Source: Exiguobacterium acetylicum (lineage in GTDB: Bacteria > Bacillota > Bacilli > Exiguobacteriales > Exiguobacteriaceae). From it: a DNA stretch of 64,000 nucleotides. Position numbers and translations under genes: made by a program. Shown here piece after piece: positions 11,512 to 21,249 of this stretch. How positions within the stretch are numbered: position 1 is the first letter of the stretch; every line of letters begins with the position of its first letter. The notes under the pieces are model-generated. The model had not been told where the DNA came from and searched no databases. It worked only from the letters and a program-made list of their open reading frames with translations. The stretch covers positions 708,001-772,000 of the forward strand of contig NZ_CP082333.1 in NCBI RefSeq assembly GCF_019890935.1, in the 5' to 3' direction.

Positions 11512-11525
11512 AGGAGATGTCATTC

Positions 11526-12977
11526 ATGAAGGTATGGTTTGCTGCCACGGAAGCGACACCCTTCATCAAGACAGGGGGGCTAGCTGACGTCGTCGGCTCG
11601 CTCCCCTTAGCGCTTGCTGAGGAAGGGGCAGACGTTTCAGTCGTCTTACCCAATTATGGTCAAATCAAGGAACAATACAAATCAGAGATGGAGTTCTTGT
11701 TCGACTTCATCGTGCCAGTCGGTTGGCGCCAGCAATTTGGTGCTGTCCTCCGTTTGAAACAAGATGGTGTGACGTTCTATTTCATCGATAATGAGTACTA
11801 CTTCAAACGGGATGGCGTCATTTATGGACATTACGATGATGCGGAACGGTTTGCGTATTTCTCACGTGCTGTCCTTGAGATGATTCAACATTTGGATCGA
11901 AAGGAAGTACCGGACGTCATCCATTGTCACGATTGGCAAACAGGTGTGATTCCAGCGTTCTTACGCATCCATTATCAACATCTTGAGCGCTATCAAGACA
12001 TTAAAACGGTCTTTACGATTCACAATCTACAATACCAAGGTGTCTTCCCGGAAGAAGTGCTCGGTGACTTACTTGGTTTGAGTCATGAACACTTCACAGC
12101 GGATGGGATCGCTCATAATGGACTCGTCAATTACATGAAGGCAGGACTCGTCCACTCCAATCAAATCACGACAGTCAGTCCATCGTACCGTGATGAAATC
12201 ATGGATCCGTATTACGGTGAGACACTTGAGCCGGTCTTGCAACATCGCGCTGTCGACGTGCGTGGCATCTTGAACGGGATCGACTATCGTCAATTTGATC
12301 CTGCGCATGATACGCATCTCGTTGAGACGTATTCCGTTGATACCGTCACGGAAGGAAAAGCAAAAAACAAGGCGGCTTTACAAGAGGAACTAGGTCTCCC
12401 GATTAATCCGGACGTACCATTGTTCGGTTTCGTGTCTCGTCTCGTTGACCAAAAGGGAATCGATTTACTCGCGCATATCTTGCCAGACTTGTTCGAACTC
12501 GATGCGCAGTTCATCATTCTCGGATCGGGTGAAGCGGAATATGAAGGATTGTTCCATCATGCGACATCGATTCGTCCAGACAAAATCGCTTCTTATATCG
12601 GATTCGACGTTGGTCTCGCACAACGGATCTACGCGGGCAGTGATGCCTTCTTGATGCCATCGCGTTTTGAACCGTGTGGTCTCAGTCAGTTGATTTCGAT
12701 GAAGTATGGCTGTTTACCGGTTGTTCGGGAAACAGGTGGGCTCCGTGATACGGTCAAACCGTTCAATCAATTCACATTAGAAGGAAATGGATTCTCGTTC
12801 GCGAATTATAATGCACATGAGTTTTTAGAAGCGATTAAACGTACGATTGAGGTGTATCATGATCGACCGGTCTTTGATCATTTGATTGAGACAGCGATGA
12901 ATGAGGACTTCAGTTGGTTGCGTTCAGCCGACGAATACTTGGCGTTATATCGTTTGATTGCACCGTCCGCCACTTGA
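11526..12977 (+). CDS. glgA: Glycogen synthase (ADP-glucose, GT5)
   Basis: Extends the alpha-1,4-glucan chain from ADP-glucose. The 483-residue protein begins [20 protein letters not shown], where KTGGLADV is the ADP-glucose-binding motif of GT5 synthases. The C-terminal Rossmann half carries [11 protein letters not shown] and [17 protein letters not shown], the family's nucleotide-sugar signature. ATG 11526 is chosen because AAAGGAG (11510-11516) is 9 bases upstream; an in-frame ATG at 11517 abuts that site. It follows glgD by 14 bases and is followed by glgP after 28 bases. Confidence 0.95.
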   Translation: MKVWFAATEATPFIKTGGLADVVGSLPLALAEEGADVSVVLPNYGQIKEQYKSEMEFLFDFIVPVGWRQQFGAVLRLKQDGVTFYFIDNEYYFKRDGVIYGHYDDAERFAYFSRAVLEMIQHLDRKEVPDVIHCHDWQTGVIPAFLRIHYQHLERYQDIKTVFTIHNLQYQGVFPEEVLGDLLGLSHEHFTADGIAHNGLVNYMKAGLVHSNQITTVSPSYRDEIMDPYYGETLEPVLQHRAVDVRGILNGIDYRQFDPAHDTHLVETYSVDTVTEGKAKNKAALQEELGLPINPDVPLFGFVSRLVDQKGIDLLAHILPDLFELDAQFIILGSGEAEYEGLFHHATSIRPDKIASYIGFDVGLAQRIYAGSDAFLMPSRFEPCGLSQLISMKYGCLPVVRETGGLRDTVKPFNQFTLEGNGFSFANYNAHEFLEAIKRTIEVYHDRPVFDHLIETAMNEDFSWLRSADEYLALYRLIAPSAT

Positions 12978-13005
12978 TCGTATCACTGGGAAAAGGGGTT
13001 ACGTC

Positions 13006-15429
13006 ATGTTCAAAGATAAAGAGAAGTTCAAGGAGAGGTTTACGGAACGATTCGTTTCGATGCATGGTAAAGCCATAACGGAAGCAACAGAAAACGATAT
13101 TTATCAGACACTTGCCTATCTGGTACGCGAGACGGTCACGACCGATTGGTTACGGACGAAGGAAACATATATCCATAAAAAAAGTAAGCAAGTCTATTAC
13201 TTCTCACTCGAGTTTTTACTCGGACGTTTCCTGCATAACAATCTATTGAGTCTTGATGTCTTAAAGGATGTCGAGCGGGGACTTGAAGAACTCGGATATC
13301 AGCTCAGTGATTTGACGGAAGAAGAGCCGGAACCTGGACTTGGGAACGGGGGTCTTGGACGTCTCGCGGCATGTTTCCTTGATTCCCTGGCTGCGCTCGG
13401 TCTGCCTGGACACGGGAATGGGATCCGGTATCAGTATGGTCTCTTCAAGCAAAAAATCATCGATGGTTATCAAGTCGAGTTACCGGATAACTGGCTGAAG
13501 AACGGGAACATGTGGGAAATCAGACGTTCTGATAAAGCGGTCGATGTGCCATTCGGTGGGCATGTCTGGCTTGAAGAGGTCGGTGATGGGTATCGCGTCC
13601 ATCATGAGCCGGCTGAAATCGTTCGTGCTGTTCCGTACGACATGCCGATCGTCGGCTATCAAAACAAGGTCGTCAATAACCTGCGACTCTGGAGTGCTGA
13701 GTCTCCACTTGATGATGATGAATTACTTAGCCAATACCGTGGGAACTATAAAGATTTACTGGCACATAAACAATCGATTCAGACGATTTCAGAGTTTCTG
13801 TATCCGGATGATACAACGTATGAAGGAAAAGAGTTGCGGCTGAAGCAACAATATTTCTTCGTTTCTGCTGGATTACGAAGTATCTTAACGTCCTTTAAAA
13901 AGCGAAATCATTCATTGAAGCAACTCGGCAACCATATCGCTATCCATATCAACGATACACATCCGGTCGTCGCGATTCCGGAGTTGATGCGGATTCTTGT
14001 CGATGAAGAAGGATTTGGCTGGGAAGAAGCATGGCGCATCACGAAGAGTGTCATGTCGTTTACGAACCACACGTTACTGTCAGAAGCACTCGAGCGCTGG
14101 CCGATCGATTTGTTCCGTCGCTTATTACCGCGCATCTACCTCATCATCGAGGAAATCAACCGACGCTTCTGTAAGGATGTGCTTGCGAACTATCCACACA
14201 TGGAAGCGCATATGCGAGATATCGCCATCATCGCGGATGACCGGATCAACATGGCGAACCTGGCTGTCGTCGGCACGCATTCGACGAATGGAGTCGCACA
14301 GATTCATACTGAGATTCTGAAGCAGCGCGAGATGCGCTTATTTTATGAGATGTTTCCGCTTCGCTTTAACAATAAGACGAACGGAATTACACATCGTCGC
14401 TGGTTCCTCTCATCAAACCCAGCACTGGCAAATCGTGTGACAGAAGCAATCGGGGATGGTTGGATTCAGCATCCGTCTGATTTGCAAAAGTTGACGAAAT
14501 GGGCAGAGGATGCAGCGTTACAGAAGGACATCGCTGAGATCAAACTTCAGCGTAAAGAAGAATTAGCATTGCTCATTGAAAAAGAAACCGGTATCGTCGT
14601 GGATCCGACCTCGATTTTTGATGTTCAAGTCAAACGATTGCATGCGTACAAACGCCAACTCTTAAATGCATTACACATTCATTCGCTTTACTATCGTCTG
14701 AAGGAAGACCGTTCCTTCACGATGACACCGCGGACATTCATCTTTGGTGCAAAGGCTGCGCCAGGCTATCATTATGCAAAAGAAGTCATTCGTTATATCA
14801 ATGCGTTAGCTCGCTTGATCAATCAGGATCCAGACGTCAGTCCATACTTGAAAGTCGTCTTCCTAGAAAACTATCGTGTATCGCTTGCTGAGAAGATTTT
14901 CCCGGCAAGTGATGTCAGTGAACAGATTTCGACTGCAAGTTATGAAGCCTCTGGAACCGGCAACATGAAATTCATGATGAATGGCGCCTTGACGATCGGA
15001 ACGCTTGACGGAGCGAACATCGAAATTCGAGACGAGGTCGGGGATGCGAACATCTTCATCTTCGGCTTAACACCACAGGAAGTCATGAATTATAAGCAGT
15101 ACGGTGGTTACAGTGCATACGATCAGTACAGTGCCCAACCCGAGCTACGACGGATCATCGATAGTCTCGTCGATGGAACATTATTTGCTCCAGGTGAATT
15201 CCAAGCGATTTACGATTCATTATTGACGTATAATGATGAGTATCTGATCCTGAAAGACTTCATGTCGTATCAACAAGCGCAAGAACGAATCGATCGGATG
15301 TATCAGCAACCAGAAGAATGGTATAAACGCGTCATTCTTAATATTGCACGGTCAGGTGTGTTCTCAAGTGACCGAACGATTAAAGAGTATGCGAATGCGA
15401 TTTGGAACATCAAACCGATTCAACTCTGA
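13006..15429 (+). CDS. glgP: Glycogen phosphorylase
   Basis: PLP-dependent GT35 enzyme that releases glucose-1-phosphate from glycogen ends. At 807 residues it has the family's usual length. The N-terminal part shows GLGNGGLGRLAACFLDSLA. The PLP-lysine motif EASGTGNMKFMMNGALTIGT lies in the C-terminal domain, and HAYKRQLLN is also present. Start 13006 follows AAAAGGGGTTACGTC. It is the last gene of the operon, so synthesis and breakdown enzymes are made together, as in B. subtilis. Its product feeds phosphoglucomutase, encoded 950 bases downstream at 16382. Confidence 0.95.
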   Translation: MFKDKEKFKERFTERFVSMHGKAITEATENDIYQTLAYLVRETVTTDWLRTKETYIHKKSKQVYYFSLEFLLGRFLHNNLLSLDVLKDVERGLEELGYQLSDLTEEEPEPGLGNGGLGRLAACFLDSLAALGLPGHGNGIRYQYGLFKQKIIDGYQVELPDNWLKNGNMWEIRRSDKAVDVPFGGHVWLEEVGDGYRVHHEPAEIVRAVPYDMPIVGYQNKVVNNLRLWSAESPLDDDELLSQYRGNYKDLLAHKQSIQTISEFLYPDDTTYEGKELRLKQQYFFVSAGLRSILTSFKKRNHSLKQLGNHIAIHINDTHPVVAIPELMRILVDEEGFGWEEAWRITKSVMSFTNHTLLSEALERWPIDLFRRLLPRIYLIIEEINRRFCKDVLANYPHMEAHMRDIAIIADDRINMANLAVVGTHSTNGVAQIHTEILKQREMRLFYEMFPLRFNNKTNGITHRRWFLSSNPALANRVTEAIGDGWIQHPSDLQKLTKWAEDAALQKDIAEIKLQRKEELALLIEKETGIVVDPTSIFDVQVKRLHAYKRQLLNALHIHSLYYRLKEDRSFTMTPRTFIFGAKAAPGYHYAKEVIRYINALARLINQDPDVSPYLKVVFLENYRVSLAEKIFPASDVSEQISTASYEASGTGNMKFMMNGALTIGTLDGANIEIRDEVGDANIFIFGLTPQEVMNYKQYGGYSAYDQYSAQPELRRIIDSLVDGTLFAPGEFQAIYDSLLTYNDEYLILKDFMSYQQAQERIDRMYQQPEEWYKRVILNIARSGVFSSDRTIKEYANAIWNIKPIQL

Positions 15430-15435
15430 ACAAAA

Positions 15436-15465
15436 AGACACTGACAGATGTTTCTGTCAGTGTCT
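15436..15465. terminator. Terminator between glgP and the sulfurtransferase gene
   Basis: A perfect 13-bp stem (AGACACTGACAGA / TCTGTCAGTGTCT) with a 4-base loop. On the minus strand it ends in TTTTTG, a good terminator for the sulfurtransferase gene; on the plus strand the T tract is weak. Confidence 0.8.
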
Positions 15466-15470
15466 GATGT

Positions 15471-16289
15471 TTACGAACGGGAGACATCTTCACCACGGCT
15501 GACCCAATCACTATAAGAGCCGGCGTAAAGCCGGACGTCGGTTTTCCCGAGTGAATGGAGAGCGATGACATTGACACACGCTGTCACACCACTTCCACAA
15601 TAAAGAATGGGTGCCGTGACCGGTAGGATGTCGGCGTACAGTTCTTTCAAATCTTCCGCGTCCCGTAAGCGACCATCTGGTGAAAGTGCTTGTTCAAAGA
15701 AACAATTCACGGCACCTGGAATGTGACCGGCGACGTGATCGAGTGGTTCGATTTCTCCACGGTATCGATCAGGTGCACGGGAATCGATGATCATCGTTTC
15801 TGTCAGCTGATCTTTCAGCTCTTCGAACGAGACGAGCATCTCATCTTGAAAACGAGGCGCGTACTGAGACGGTTCATAAGTAGGAACATCGTCCGTGACC
15901 GGAAGATCGAACGCTAGGTAAGAGGAGAATCCGCCCTCAAGGACGACGACACGCTCATGTCCGATCCATTTAAATAACCACCACGCACGAGCTGCATACG
16001 GAAAACCATCGTCATACAAGACGACGAAGTCTTCCGGTGTCACACCATGCTGTTCCAGTGTGTGTTGCCACGCTTCTTTTGAAGGAAGCGGATGCCGACC
16101 GCCGACCTCATCGACGGGACCGGAAAGGTCAGTCGTTAAATCCAGGTGCTGTGCACCTTCGACGTGTTGTTCCAAGAAAGCATTTCGTCCATATTCAGGT
16201 TGTTGCAAGTCATATCGGCAGTCAAACCAGCGAATCTGATCCGTTCGGACGAGCTGTTGAAGATCTGCCATTTGAATCGTAGGAAACAT
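15471..16289 (-). CDS. Two-domain rhodanese-type sulfurtransferase
   Basis: Cytoplasmic sulfurtransferase of the thiosulfate/3-mercaptopyruvate family. The 272 residues form two rhodanese domains: an inactive N-terminal one (about 1-130) and a catalytic C-terminal one (about 150-270). The active-site loop is CGSGVTA with Cys231; this loop type is typical of 3-mercaptopyruvate sulfurtransferases, though substrate cannot be decided from sequence. Other family marks are DSRAPDRYRGEIEPLD and GHIPGAVN. The start follows AAGGTGATGAGGC. It stands alone on the minus strand between glgP and pgcA. Confidence 0.88.
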   Translation of the reverse strand: MFPTIQMADLQQLVRTDQIRWFDCRYDLQQPEYGRNAFLEQHVEGAQHLDLTTDLSGPVDEVGGRHPLPSKEAWQHTLEQHGVTPEDFVVLYDDGFPYAARAWWLFKWIGHERVVVLEGGFSSYLAFDLPVTDDVPTYEPSQYAPRFQDEMLVSFEELKDQLTETMIIDSRAPDRYRGEIEPLDHVAGHIPGAVNCFFEQALSPDGRLRDAEDLKELYADILPVTAPILYCGSGVTACVNVIALHSLGKTDVRLYAGSYSDWVSRGEDVSRS

Positions 16290-16381
16290 GCCTCATCACC
16301 TTACCCTTTCTAGTGTTAATCATATGAAAGGTATCGCTTCATCGCAAGTCTTACCCTCATTCAAAAAGGAGTCGATTTACC

Positions 16382-18118
16382 ATGTCATGGAAAGAAACCT
16401 ATCAAAAATGGGATCAGTTCGCTGATTTAGACAGTACATTAAAAGAAGAGTTAGTCACGTTAGCAACGGATGAAAAAGCAGCTGAAGAAGCATTTTATAA
16501 AGAACTCGAGTTCGGAACAGGTGGTATGCGTGGGGAAATCGGTGTCGGGACGAACCGGATGAACGTATATACGGTCCGAAAAGCATCACAAGGGTTCGCG
16601 GCATTCATTAAGGCGTCGGGGGAAGAAGCGGCAGCAAAAGGAATCGTCATCGCACACGATTCACGCCATTTCTCACCAGAATTTGCGCTAGAGGCGGCAC
16701 GTACGCTCGCAAGCAACGGCATCAAAGCGTATCTGTTCGACGGTCTACGTCCGACACCGGAACTTTCGTTTGCGGTTCGGTCTTTACAAGCGGCGGGCGG
16801 GATCGTCATCACGGCGAGTCACAACCCACCAGAGTACAATGGCTACAAAGTATACGGGGATGACGGTGGACAACTTCCGCCAAAAGAAGCAGATGAACTC
16901 GTTTCTTATGTCAGCCAAATCGAAGATGAGCTATCGATTGAACTGGAACAAGAAGAAGTCCTTCGCGCGAACGGTTTGATCGTCCGTGTCGGAGAAGAGC
17001 TCGACGAAGCGTATCAAGACAAATTACAAACGATTCGTGTTTTACCTTCGATTCAATCGGAATTAGCGGATCCACTTAAAATTGTCTTCACACCACTTCA
17101 CGGAACAGGTCTTGTGCCGGTAACAGAAGGCTTGAAACGGTATGGATTCGAACATGTGACAGTCGTTAAGGAGCAAGCGGAACCAGACGGTGCGTTCCCG
17201 ACCGTGACGTCGCCGAACCCGGAAGAACATGCTGCCTTTAAACTGGCGATCGAATATGGTGACCGGACAGATGCCGACATCTTGATTGCGACGGATCCAG
17301 ATGCTGACCGTGTCGGAGTCGCAACACGTGATGCCGACGGAGAATGGACAGTCCTGACAGGGAATCAGACGGGCGCGTTATTGCTCGACTACATCCTTTC
17401 ACAAAAAGCGGCGCAAGGAACACTGCCAGCGAACGGATTCGTCGCGAAGACGATCGTTACGTCAGAACTGGGTGCATTGATTGCGCGTCATTATGATCTC
17501 CATGTCGAGAACACATTGACAGGCTTTAAGTTCATCGGGGAAAAAATCAAACAATACAATGCATCGGGTCAATATGAGTATCTCTTCGGATACGAGGAGA
17601 GCTATGGTTACCTCATCGGTGACTTCTGCCGAGACAAGGATGCCGTCCAAGCGTGCTTGTTAGCTGCTGAGATGGCTGCGTACCATAAGAAAGAAGGACG
17701 GACGCTCTATGAGGCATTACAGGCGATTTACGAGCAGTTCGGGTACTTCGAAGAGTCACTCCGCTCTCTAACGCTCAAAGGGAAGGATGGCGTGGCACAG
17801 ATCGGGCGTATCATGGATACGTTCCGTGAGAATCCGCCAAAACAAGTGGCTGGAGAACAGGTCGTCTTATTCGAGGACTATGATGCGAGCATCGCCCACG
17901 ATTTGAAGACGCATCAACCTTCACCAATTAACTTGCCAAAATCCAACGTACTGAAGTTTACGCTCAGCGATGGATCGTGGTTCTGCCTTCGTCCATCGGG
18001 TACGGAACCAAAAATCAAATTCTACTTCAGCGTCACGTCACCAGATGCTGCTGAGACGACACGGAAACGTCAGCAGATCGAAGATGAAGTCATGCAAGAA
18101 GTCGAACAAATTCAATAA
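16382..18118 (+). CDS. pgcA: Phosphoglucomutase (alpha-D-phosphohexomutase family)
   Basis: Interconverts glucose-1-phosphate and glucose-6-phosphate, linking glycogen and UDP-glucose to glycolysis. The 578 residues are close to B. subtilis PgcA. The phosphoserine loop [13 protein letters not shown] (Ser146), the metal loop DPDADRVG, the sugar loop GYEESYGY and the phosphate-binding tail [13 protein letters not shown] all stand in family order. AAGGAG lies 10 bases before ATG 16382. It is a separate transcription unit from glgCDAP, though its proximity fits a shared role in glucose-1-phosphate use. Confidence 0.95.
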   Translation: MSWKETYQKWDQFADLDSTLKEELVTLATDEKAAEEAFYKELEFGTGGMRGEIGVGTNRMNVYTVRKASQGFAAFIKASGEEAAAKGIVIAHDSRHFSPEFALEAARTLASNGIKAYLFDGLRPTPELSFAVRSLQAAGGIVITASHNPPEYNGYKVYGDDGGQLPPKEADELVSYVSQIEDELSIELEQEEVLRANGLIVRVGEELDEAYQDKLQTIRVLPSIQSELADPLKIVFTPLHGTGLVPVTEGLKRYGFEHVTVVKEQAEPDGAFPTVTSPNPEEHAAFKLAIEYGDRTDADILIATDPDADRVGVATRDADGEWTVLTGNQTGALLLDYILSQKAAQGTLPANGFVAKTIVTSELGALIARHYDLHVENTLTGFKFIGEKIKQYNASGQYEYLFGYEESYGYLIGDFCRDKDAVQACLLAAEMAAYHKKEGRTLYEALQAIYEQFGYFEESLRSLTLKGKDGVAQIGRIMDTFRENPPKQVAGEQVVLFEDYDASIAHDLKTHQPSPINLPKSNVLKFTLSDGSWFCLRPSGTEPKIKFYFSVTSPDAAETTRKRQQIEDEVMQEVEQIQ

Positions 18119-18126
18119 GTCCCATG

Positions 18127-18160
18127 CAGGATCACGTCATCGACGGGGTCCTGTTTTTTT
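18127..18160 (+). terminator. Terminator after pgcA
   Basis: CAGGATCAC and GGGGTCCTG pair in an imperfect hairpin followed by seven Ts. Confidence 0.8.
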
Positions 18161-18256
18161 GTCTGAGAGCATCAAAAAGTGAAATCCGTGCAACCGGTAC
18201 CATTTTGGGGTACAGTAAATGAGATAGAGTTTATACGATAGAGGAGTGGAAGATAG

Positions 18257-19153
18257 ATGGAACGGATTCAACTAACAGAAGATTTATCATTCTCACGCAT
18301 CATTCATGGTTTATGGCGATTGAATGAATGGGAGATGACGAAAGAAGAGCGGCTTGAATTGATTGAAGCATGCCTTGCTTTAGGGATTACGACATTTGAT
18401 CACGCGGATATCTATGGTGACTACACGAATGAACGCTTATTCGGAGAAGCACTTGCTTTAAAACCGGAGTTACGTGACCGAATGGAGATCGTTACGAAGA
18501 CGGGCATCAAGATGAAAGGGAATCATTTCTCGGATCAGTCGCTGTCATTCTACGATACGACGAAAGAGCATATCATCAAACAGGTGAACCGTTCTCTTCA
18601 AGAACTTGGTGTCGAGTACGTGGATACGTTGTTGATTCACCGTCCAGATCCATTGATGGACCCGAACGAGATTGCTGAAGCATTCGTAGAGTTGAAGGAC
18701 GCAGGAAAGGTACGGACATTTGGTCTCTCGAACCATACACCTGCGCAACAAAGTCTGATTCAGTCGCGCTTACCATTCATGCTCGTGACGAACCAACTCG
18801 AGTTGTCGGTTTCTGAACTGAAACATTTCGAGGACGGATCCGTTGATCTCTGTCATGAAAATGAGATGCCGTTAATGGCATGGAGTCCACTTGCGGGCGG
18901 TCGTCTCTTCAAAGACGAGCAATATGCACCGTTACGCGAAAAATTAGCTGAGATTGCAGAGACAATCGGGGCAGAGGAAATCGACGAAGTCGCATATGCA
19001 TGGTTGCTTAAACATCCAGCACGTATCATGCCAATCGTTGGTTCGGGTAAGATTGAACGCATCGAATCTGCGGTTCGTTCGACGAAATTATCGTTGACAC
19101 GCGAGCAGTGGTTTGAGATTTTGAAGGCATCACGTGGTCGTGACGTCGATTAA
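18257..19153 (+). CDS. Aldo/keto reductase (YdhF/YcsN-like)
   Basis: NAD(P)H-dependent oxidoreductase of the aldo-keto reductase superfamily; the substrate is unknown. The 298 residues form the TIM barrel typical of the YdhF/YcsN branch. Catalytic-type motifs are visible: TTFDHADIYGDYTNE (Asp and Tyr), VTKTGIK (Lys) and LLIHRPDPLMDPNE (His), with MPIVGSGKIERIESAV near the C-terminus as cofactor-phosphate site. Ribosome binding site GAGGAGTGGAAGAT precedes ATG 18257. It lies between terminators and appears monocistronic. Confidence 0.88.
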   Translation: MERIQLTEDLSFSRIIHGLWRLNEWEMTKEERLELIEACLALGITTFDHADIYGDYTNERLFGEALALKPELRDRMEIVTKTGIKMKGNHFSDQSLSFYDTTKEHIIKQVNRSLQELGVEYVDTLLIHRPDPLMDPNEIAEAFVELKDAGKVRTFGLSNHTPAQQSLIQSRLPFMLVTNQLELSVSELKHFEDGSVDLCHENEMPLMAWSPLAGGRLFKDEQYAPLREKLAEIAETIGAEEIDEVAYAWLLKHPARIMPIVGSGKIERIESAVRSTKLSLTREQWFEILKASRGRDVD

Positions 19154-19301
19154 GTGGTTTTGAGACAGAAACGAATCGATTCGTACGTGTGCCATTAATA
19201 AAATAAAGTGAGAGGTTCGTTTCTGATATATCATCCGGAAGCGATCCTTTCTTTCGTTTATGAATAGAGTGTTCTTCTCATTTAAAAATAAACAAAAAAA
19301 G

Positions 19302-19330
19302 CCCCATCTCAAGGGGGAGGAGAGATGGGG
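19302..19330 (-). terminator. Terminator of the small gene at 19342
   Basis: CCCCATCTC and GAGATGGGG pair around an 11-base loop; read on the minus strand the stem is followed by seven Ts (19294-19300 as As). It directly follows the small minus-strand gene, which supports that gene being real. Confidence 0.8.
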
Positions 19331-19341
19331 GATCTATGAGG

Positions 19342-19539
19342 TTAAGCTTCTAAGCGAAGCATCTCCTGACGGTATTTATCTAAACGATCTTTACTTGCTG
19401 ACATGGCAGCTTGGTCATTGGCTTGAATCGCATCGAAGAGCGTACTGAGCTCATAATCGATTTCGAGACGTAGCACTGGAATTCGCTGCTCTGCATCTTG
19501 TCTACGGAAAGCTTCAATTACTTGTTTCATCTCGGCCAC
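19342..19539 (-). CDS. Small charged helical protein, function unknown
   Basis: A 65-residue protein I cannot assign to a family. It is rich in Glu, Arg, Lys, Gln and Ala with no hydrophobic segment (DAEQRIPVLRLEIDYELSTL, then SASKDRLDKYRQEMLRLEA), so it is probably an all-helical cytoplasmic protein and may form a coiled coil or hairpin. An AAAGGAG site lies 10-11 bases before the ATG at 19539, and a canonical terminator follows the stop. These signals argue that it is expressed. It stands alone between the aldo/keto reductase and the ABC importer. Confidence 0.65.
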   Translation of the reverse strand: MAEMKQVIEAFRRQDAEQRIPVLRLEIDYELSTLFDAIQANDQAAMSASKDRLDKYRQEMLRLEA

Positions 19540-19634
19540 GCTCCTTTGTAAGTTGTCAGATAATTCTGATTTTTATTAGTATACTTGATTATTCCCGGAT
19601 TGCCTAGTGCTAAACCTAAAAAAATCTAAAAAAA

Positions 19635-19665
19635 CACACTTGAAATCCTGACGGTTCCAAGTGTG
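19635..19665 (-). terminator. Terminator of the amino-acid ABC importer genes
   Basis: CACACTTG and CAAGTGTG form an 8-bp stem; on the minus strand it is followed by seven Ts (19628-19634 as As). It ends the substrate-binding protein/permease operon. Confidence 0.85.
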
Positions 19666-19671
19666 GAAAAT

Positions 19672-20322
19672 TCATTCTGGAATGCTGAATCGTGCCTCTA
19701 AGCGATGTTGCACACTTTGAATGAGTGTTGACATGATCCAGTAAATCGCAGCTGAGAATAGCAGCAACGGCATGACGAGATACGTCGTCGCTGAAATCTG
19801 GTCAGAGACATATGTCAATTCTTCAACAGCAACAATCGTACCGAGTGATGTCGACTTGATGATATCGATGACAGAGTTCGAAAGCGGTGGAATCGCTCGA
19901 GATAATGCTTGCGGCAAGATGACATCCTTGAATGTCTTACGACGCGGAATACCGAGCGAATCAGCGGCTTCCCATTGTCCGCGATCGACAGAGGAGATGG
20001 CAGCGCGGAACGATTCTGAGATATACGCAGAAAAGTGAAGCGATAAGCCGAAGGCGAGAGCTTGGAATCCAGTCAATTGAAGGACAACAAGACCATTGTA
20101 TAAAATCAGGATTTGTAACAGCAATGGTGTTCCTCGGAAGAAGGAGACGTATAAACGTGCAAAACCGCTAAAGACGGCAAGGCGGCTATCACGCATGACG
20201 GCAAGAATCAACCCGAGAATAAGCGCAAAGACGATGGCGAGACCACTTGCTAGAAGGGTCGTACCAATCGCCTTTGCGTAGACGTCCGAGTTATCCCGGA
20301 CGATCGTCAGTAATTCACTCAC
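19672..20322 (-). CDS. Amino-acid ABC transporter permease (His/Glu/Gln/Arg family)
   Basis: Inner-membrane permease of a polar amino acid importer. The 216 residues carry about five membrane helices and the coupling-loop region EAADSLGIPRRKTFKDVILP, which contacts the ATPase (the EAA motif). FFRGTPLLLQILILYNGL near residue 60 is typical of the TcyB/GlnP group. Translation starts at a GTG (20322) that overlaps the stop of the upstream lipoprotein gene by four bases (GTGA), so the two are coupled. No ATPase gene follows: the next sequence is a terminator and an unrelated gene, so the ATP-binding subunit must be encoded elsewhere or shared. Confidence 0.92.
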   Translation of the reverse strand: MSELLTIVRDNSDVYAKAIGTTLLASGLAIVFALILGLILAVMRDSRLAVFSGFARLYVSFFRGTPLLLQILILYNGLVVLQLTGFQALAFGLSLHFSAYISESFRAAISSVDRGQWEAADSLGIPRRKTFKDVILPQALSRAIPPLSNSVIDIIKSTSLGTIVAVEELTYVSDQISATTYLVMPLLLFSAAIYWIMSTLIQSVQHRLEARFSIPE

Positions 20323-21086
20323 TTACTGATATCCTCGTTGAAGTACTTCTCACCGATTTTTGCAAGAGTGCCGTCTTCTTGCATCTCAGCGAGTGCTTTA
20401 TTGAAGTCTTCTGTATACTTGCTGTTTTTTGCCATCATGAAGCCTGATTCGTTCTTGTCGAACGTCTCACCGACCGCTTTGACTTTATAGCCTGCTTTCT
20501 TCAGCTCCGTTAAAACGAAGAGACGATCGTTCATAGCAGCATCAACACGACCTGCTTCAAGATCTTTTAAGACTTGGTTCGCACCTTTGTAGTATTTCAC
20601 TTTCGCGCCAGCTTCTTCAGCCGTCTTCGCGTAAAGTGAACCTTGTGTCGAACCGACTGTCTTTCCTTTTAAGTCGTCGAGTGTTTTGATGTCGTTCGTT
20701 TTATTGTTGACGATGATCGTTGAACCAGAGACCGTATACGCATCAGAGAAAGCGTATTTTTCTTGGCGCTCAGGCGTGATTCCCATTTGGTTCGCGATGA
20801 CATCGATTCGTTTTGAATCGAGTGCTGGGATGAGTCCTTTGAAGTCCATCGCTTTGTAATCGACTTTATAGCCGGCACGTTTTGCGACTTCGTTCATGAC
20901 GTCTACGTCATAACCTGTCAATTTTCCTTTTTCTTTATACGTGAAAGGTGGGTACGTTGCTTCTGTACCGACTGTAATGACTTTTGACTCTTTATCAGAA
21001 CCTGCGTTGTCGTTCGAAGCGCCGCATGCTGCAAGCACCCCCGCTGTCGATAATGCTGCTACAGCTAATTTCAAACCGTGTTTCAT
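20319..21086 (-). CDS. Amino-acid ABC transporter substrate-binding lipoprotein
   Basis: Extracellular solute-binding protein tethered by a lipid. The 255 residues start with a signal peptide and lipobox LAAC, Cys21. The mature part is the type 3 binding-protein fold: VGTEATYPPFTYKEKGKLTG, DVMNEVAKRAGYKVDYKAMD, then IANQMGITPERQEKYAFSDAY. A polar amino acid such as cystine, glutamine or arginine is the likely ligand; the exact one cannot be told. ATG 21086 follows AAAGGAGAGAGCGCT; an in-frame start further up lacks this site. First gene of a two-gene operon with a strong promoter at 21162-21191. Confidence 0.93.
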   Translation of the reverse strand: MKHGLKLAVAALSTAGVLAACGASNDNAGSDKESKVITVGTEATYPPFTYKEKGKLTGYDVDVMNEVAKRAGYKVDYKAMDFKGLIPALDSKRIDVIANQMGITPERQEKYAFSDAYTVSGSTIIVNNKTNDIKTLDDLKGKTVGSTQGSLYAKTAEEAGAKVKYYKGANQVLKDLEAGRVDAAMNDRLFVLTELKKAGYKVKAVGETFDKNESGFMMAKNSKYTEDFNKALAEMQEDGTLAKIGEKYFNEDISK

Positions 21087-21161
21087 AGCGCTCTCTCCTT
21101 TATAAATAAATGATTTCAATTCCTAGTTTTCGAATAGGATTAATTTTAAGCTACAAGCAGT

Positions 21162-21191
21162 ATCATACAAAGTTACAGGAACGTCTGTCAA
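21162..21191 (-). promoter_or_regulatory. SigA promoter of the amino-acid importer operon
   Basis: On the minus strand: TTGACA (21191-21186), 18 bases, TATGAT (21167-21162). The -35 box overlaps the T tract of the msmX terminator, so this unit begins right where the upstream one ends. Confidence 0.75.
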
Positions 21192-21197
21192 TAAAAA

Positions 21198-21221
21198 AGA
21201 CTGCCCTTAAAAGGACAGTCT
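21198..21221 (-). terminator. Terminator after msmX
   Basis: AGACTG..CC / GG..CAGTCT hairpin, followed on the minus strand by a run of Ts (21193-21198 as As). It separates msmX from the amino-acid importer. Confidence 0.8.
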
Positions 21222-21249
21222 GAAACATCGGAACTGATTAATGATGCGA

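Noticed and set aside
19170..19260. Short palindrome CGAATCGATTCG after the aldo/keto reductase
   Set aside because: Too short and without a partner copy or nearby promoter; palindromes of this size occur by chance.
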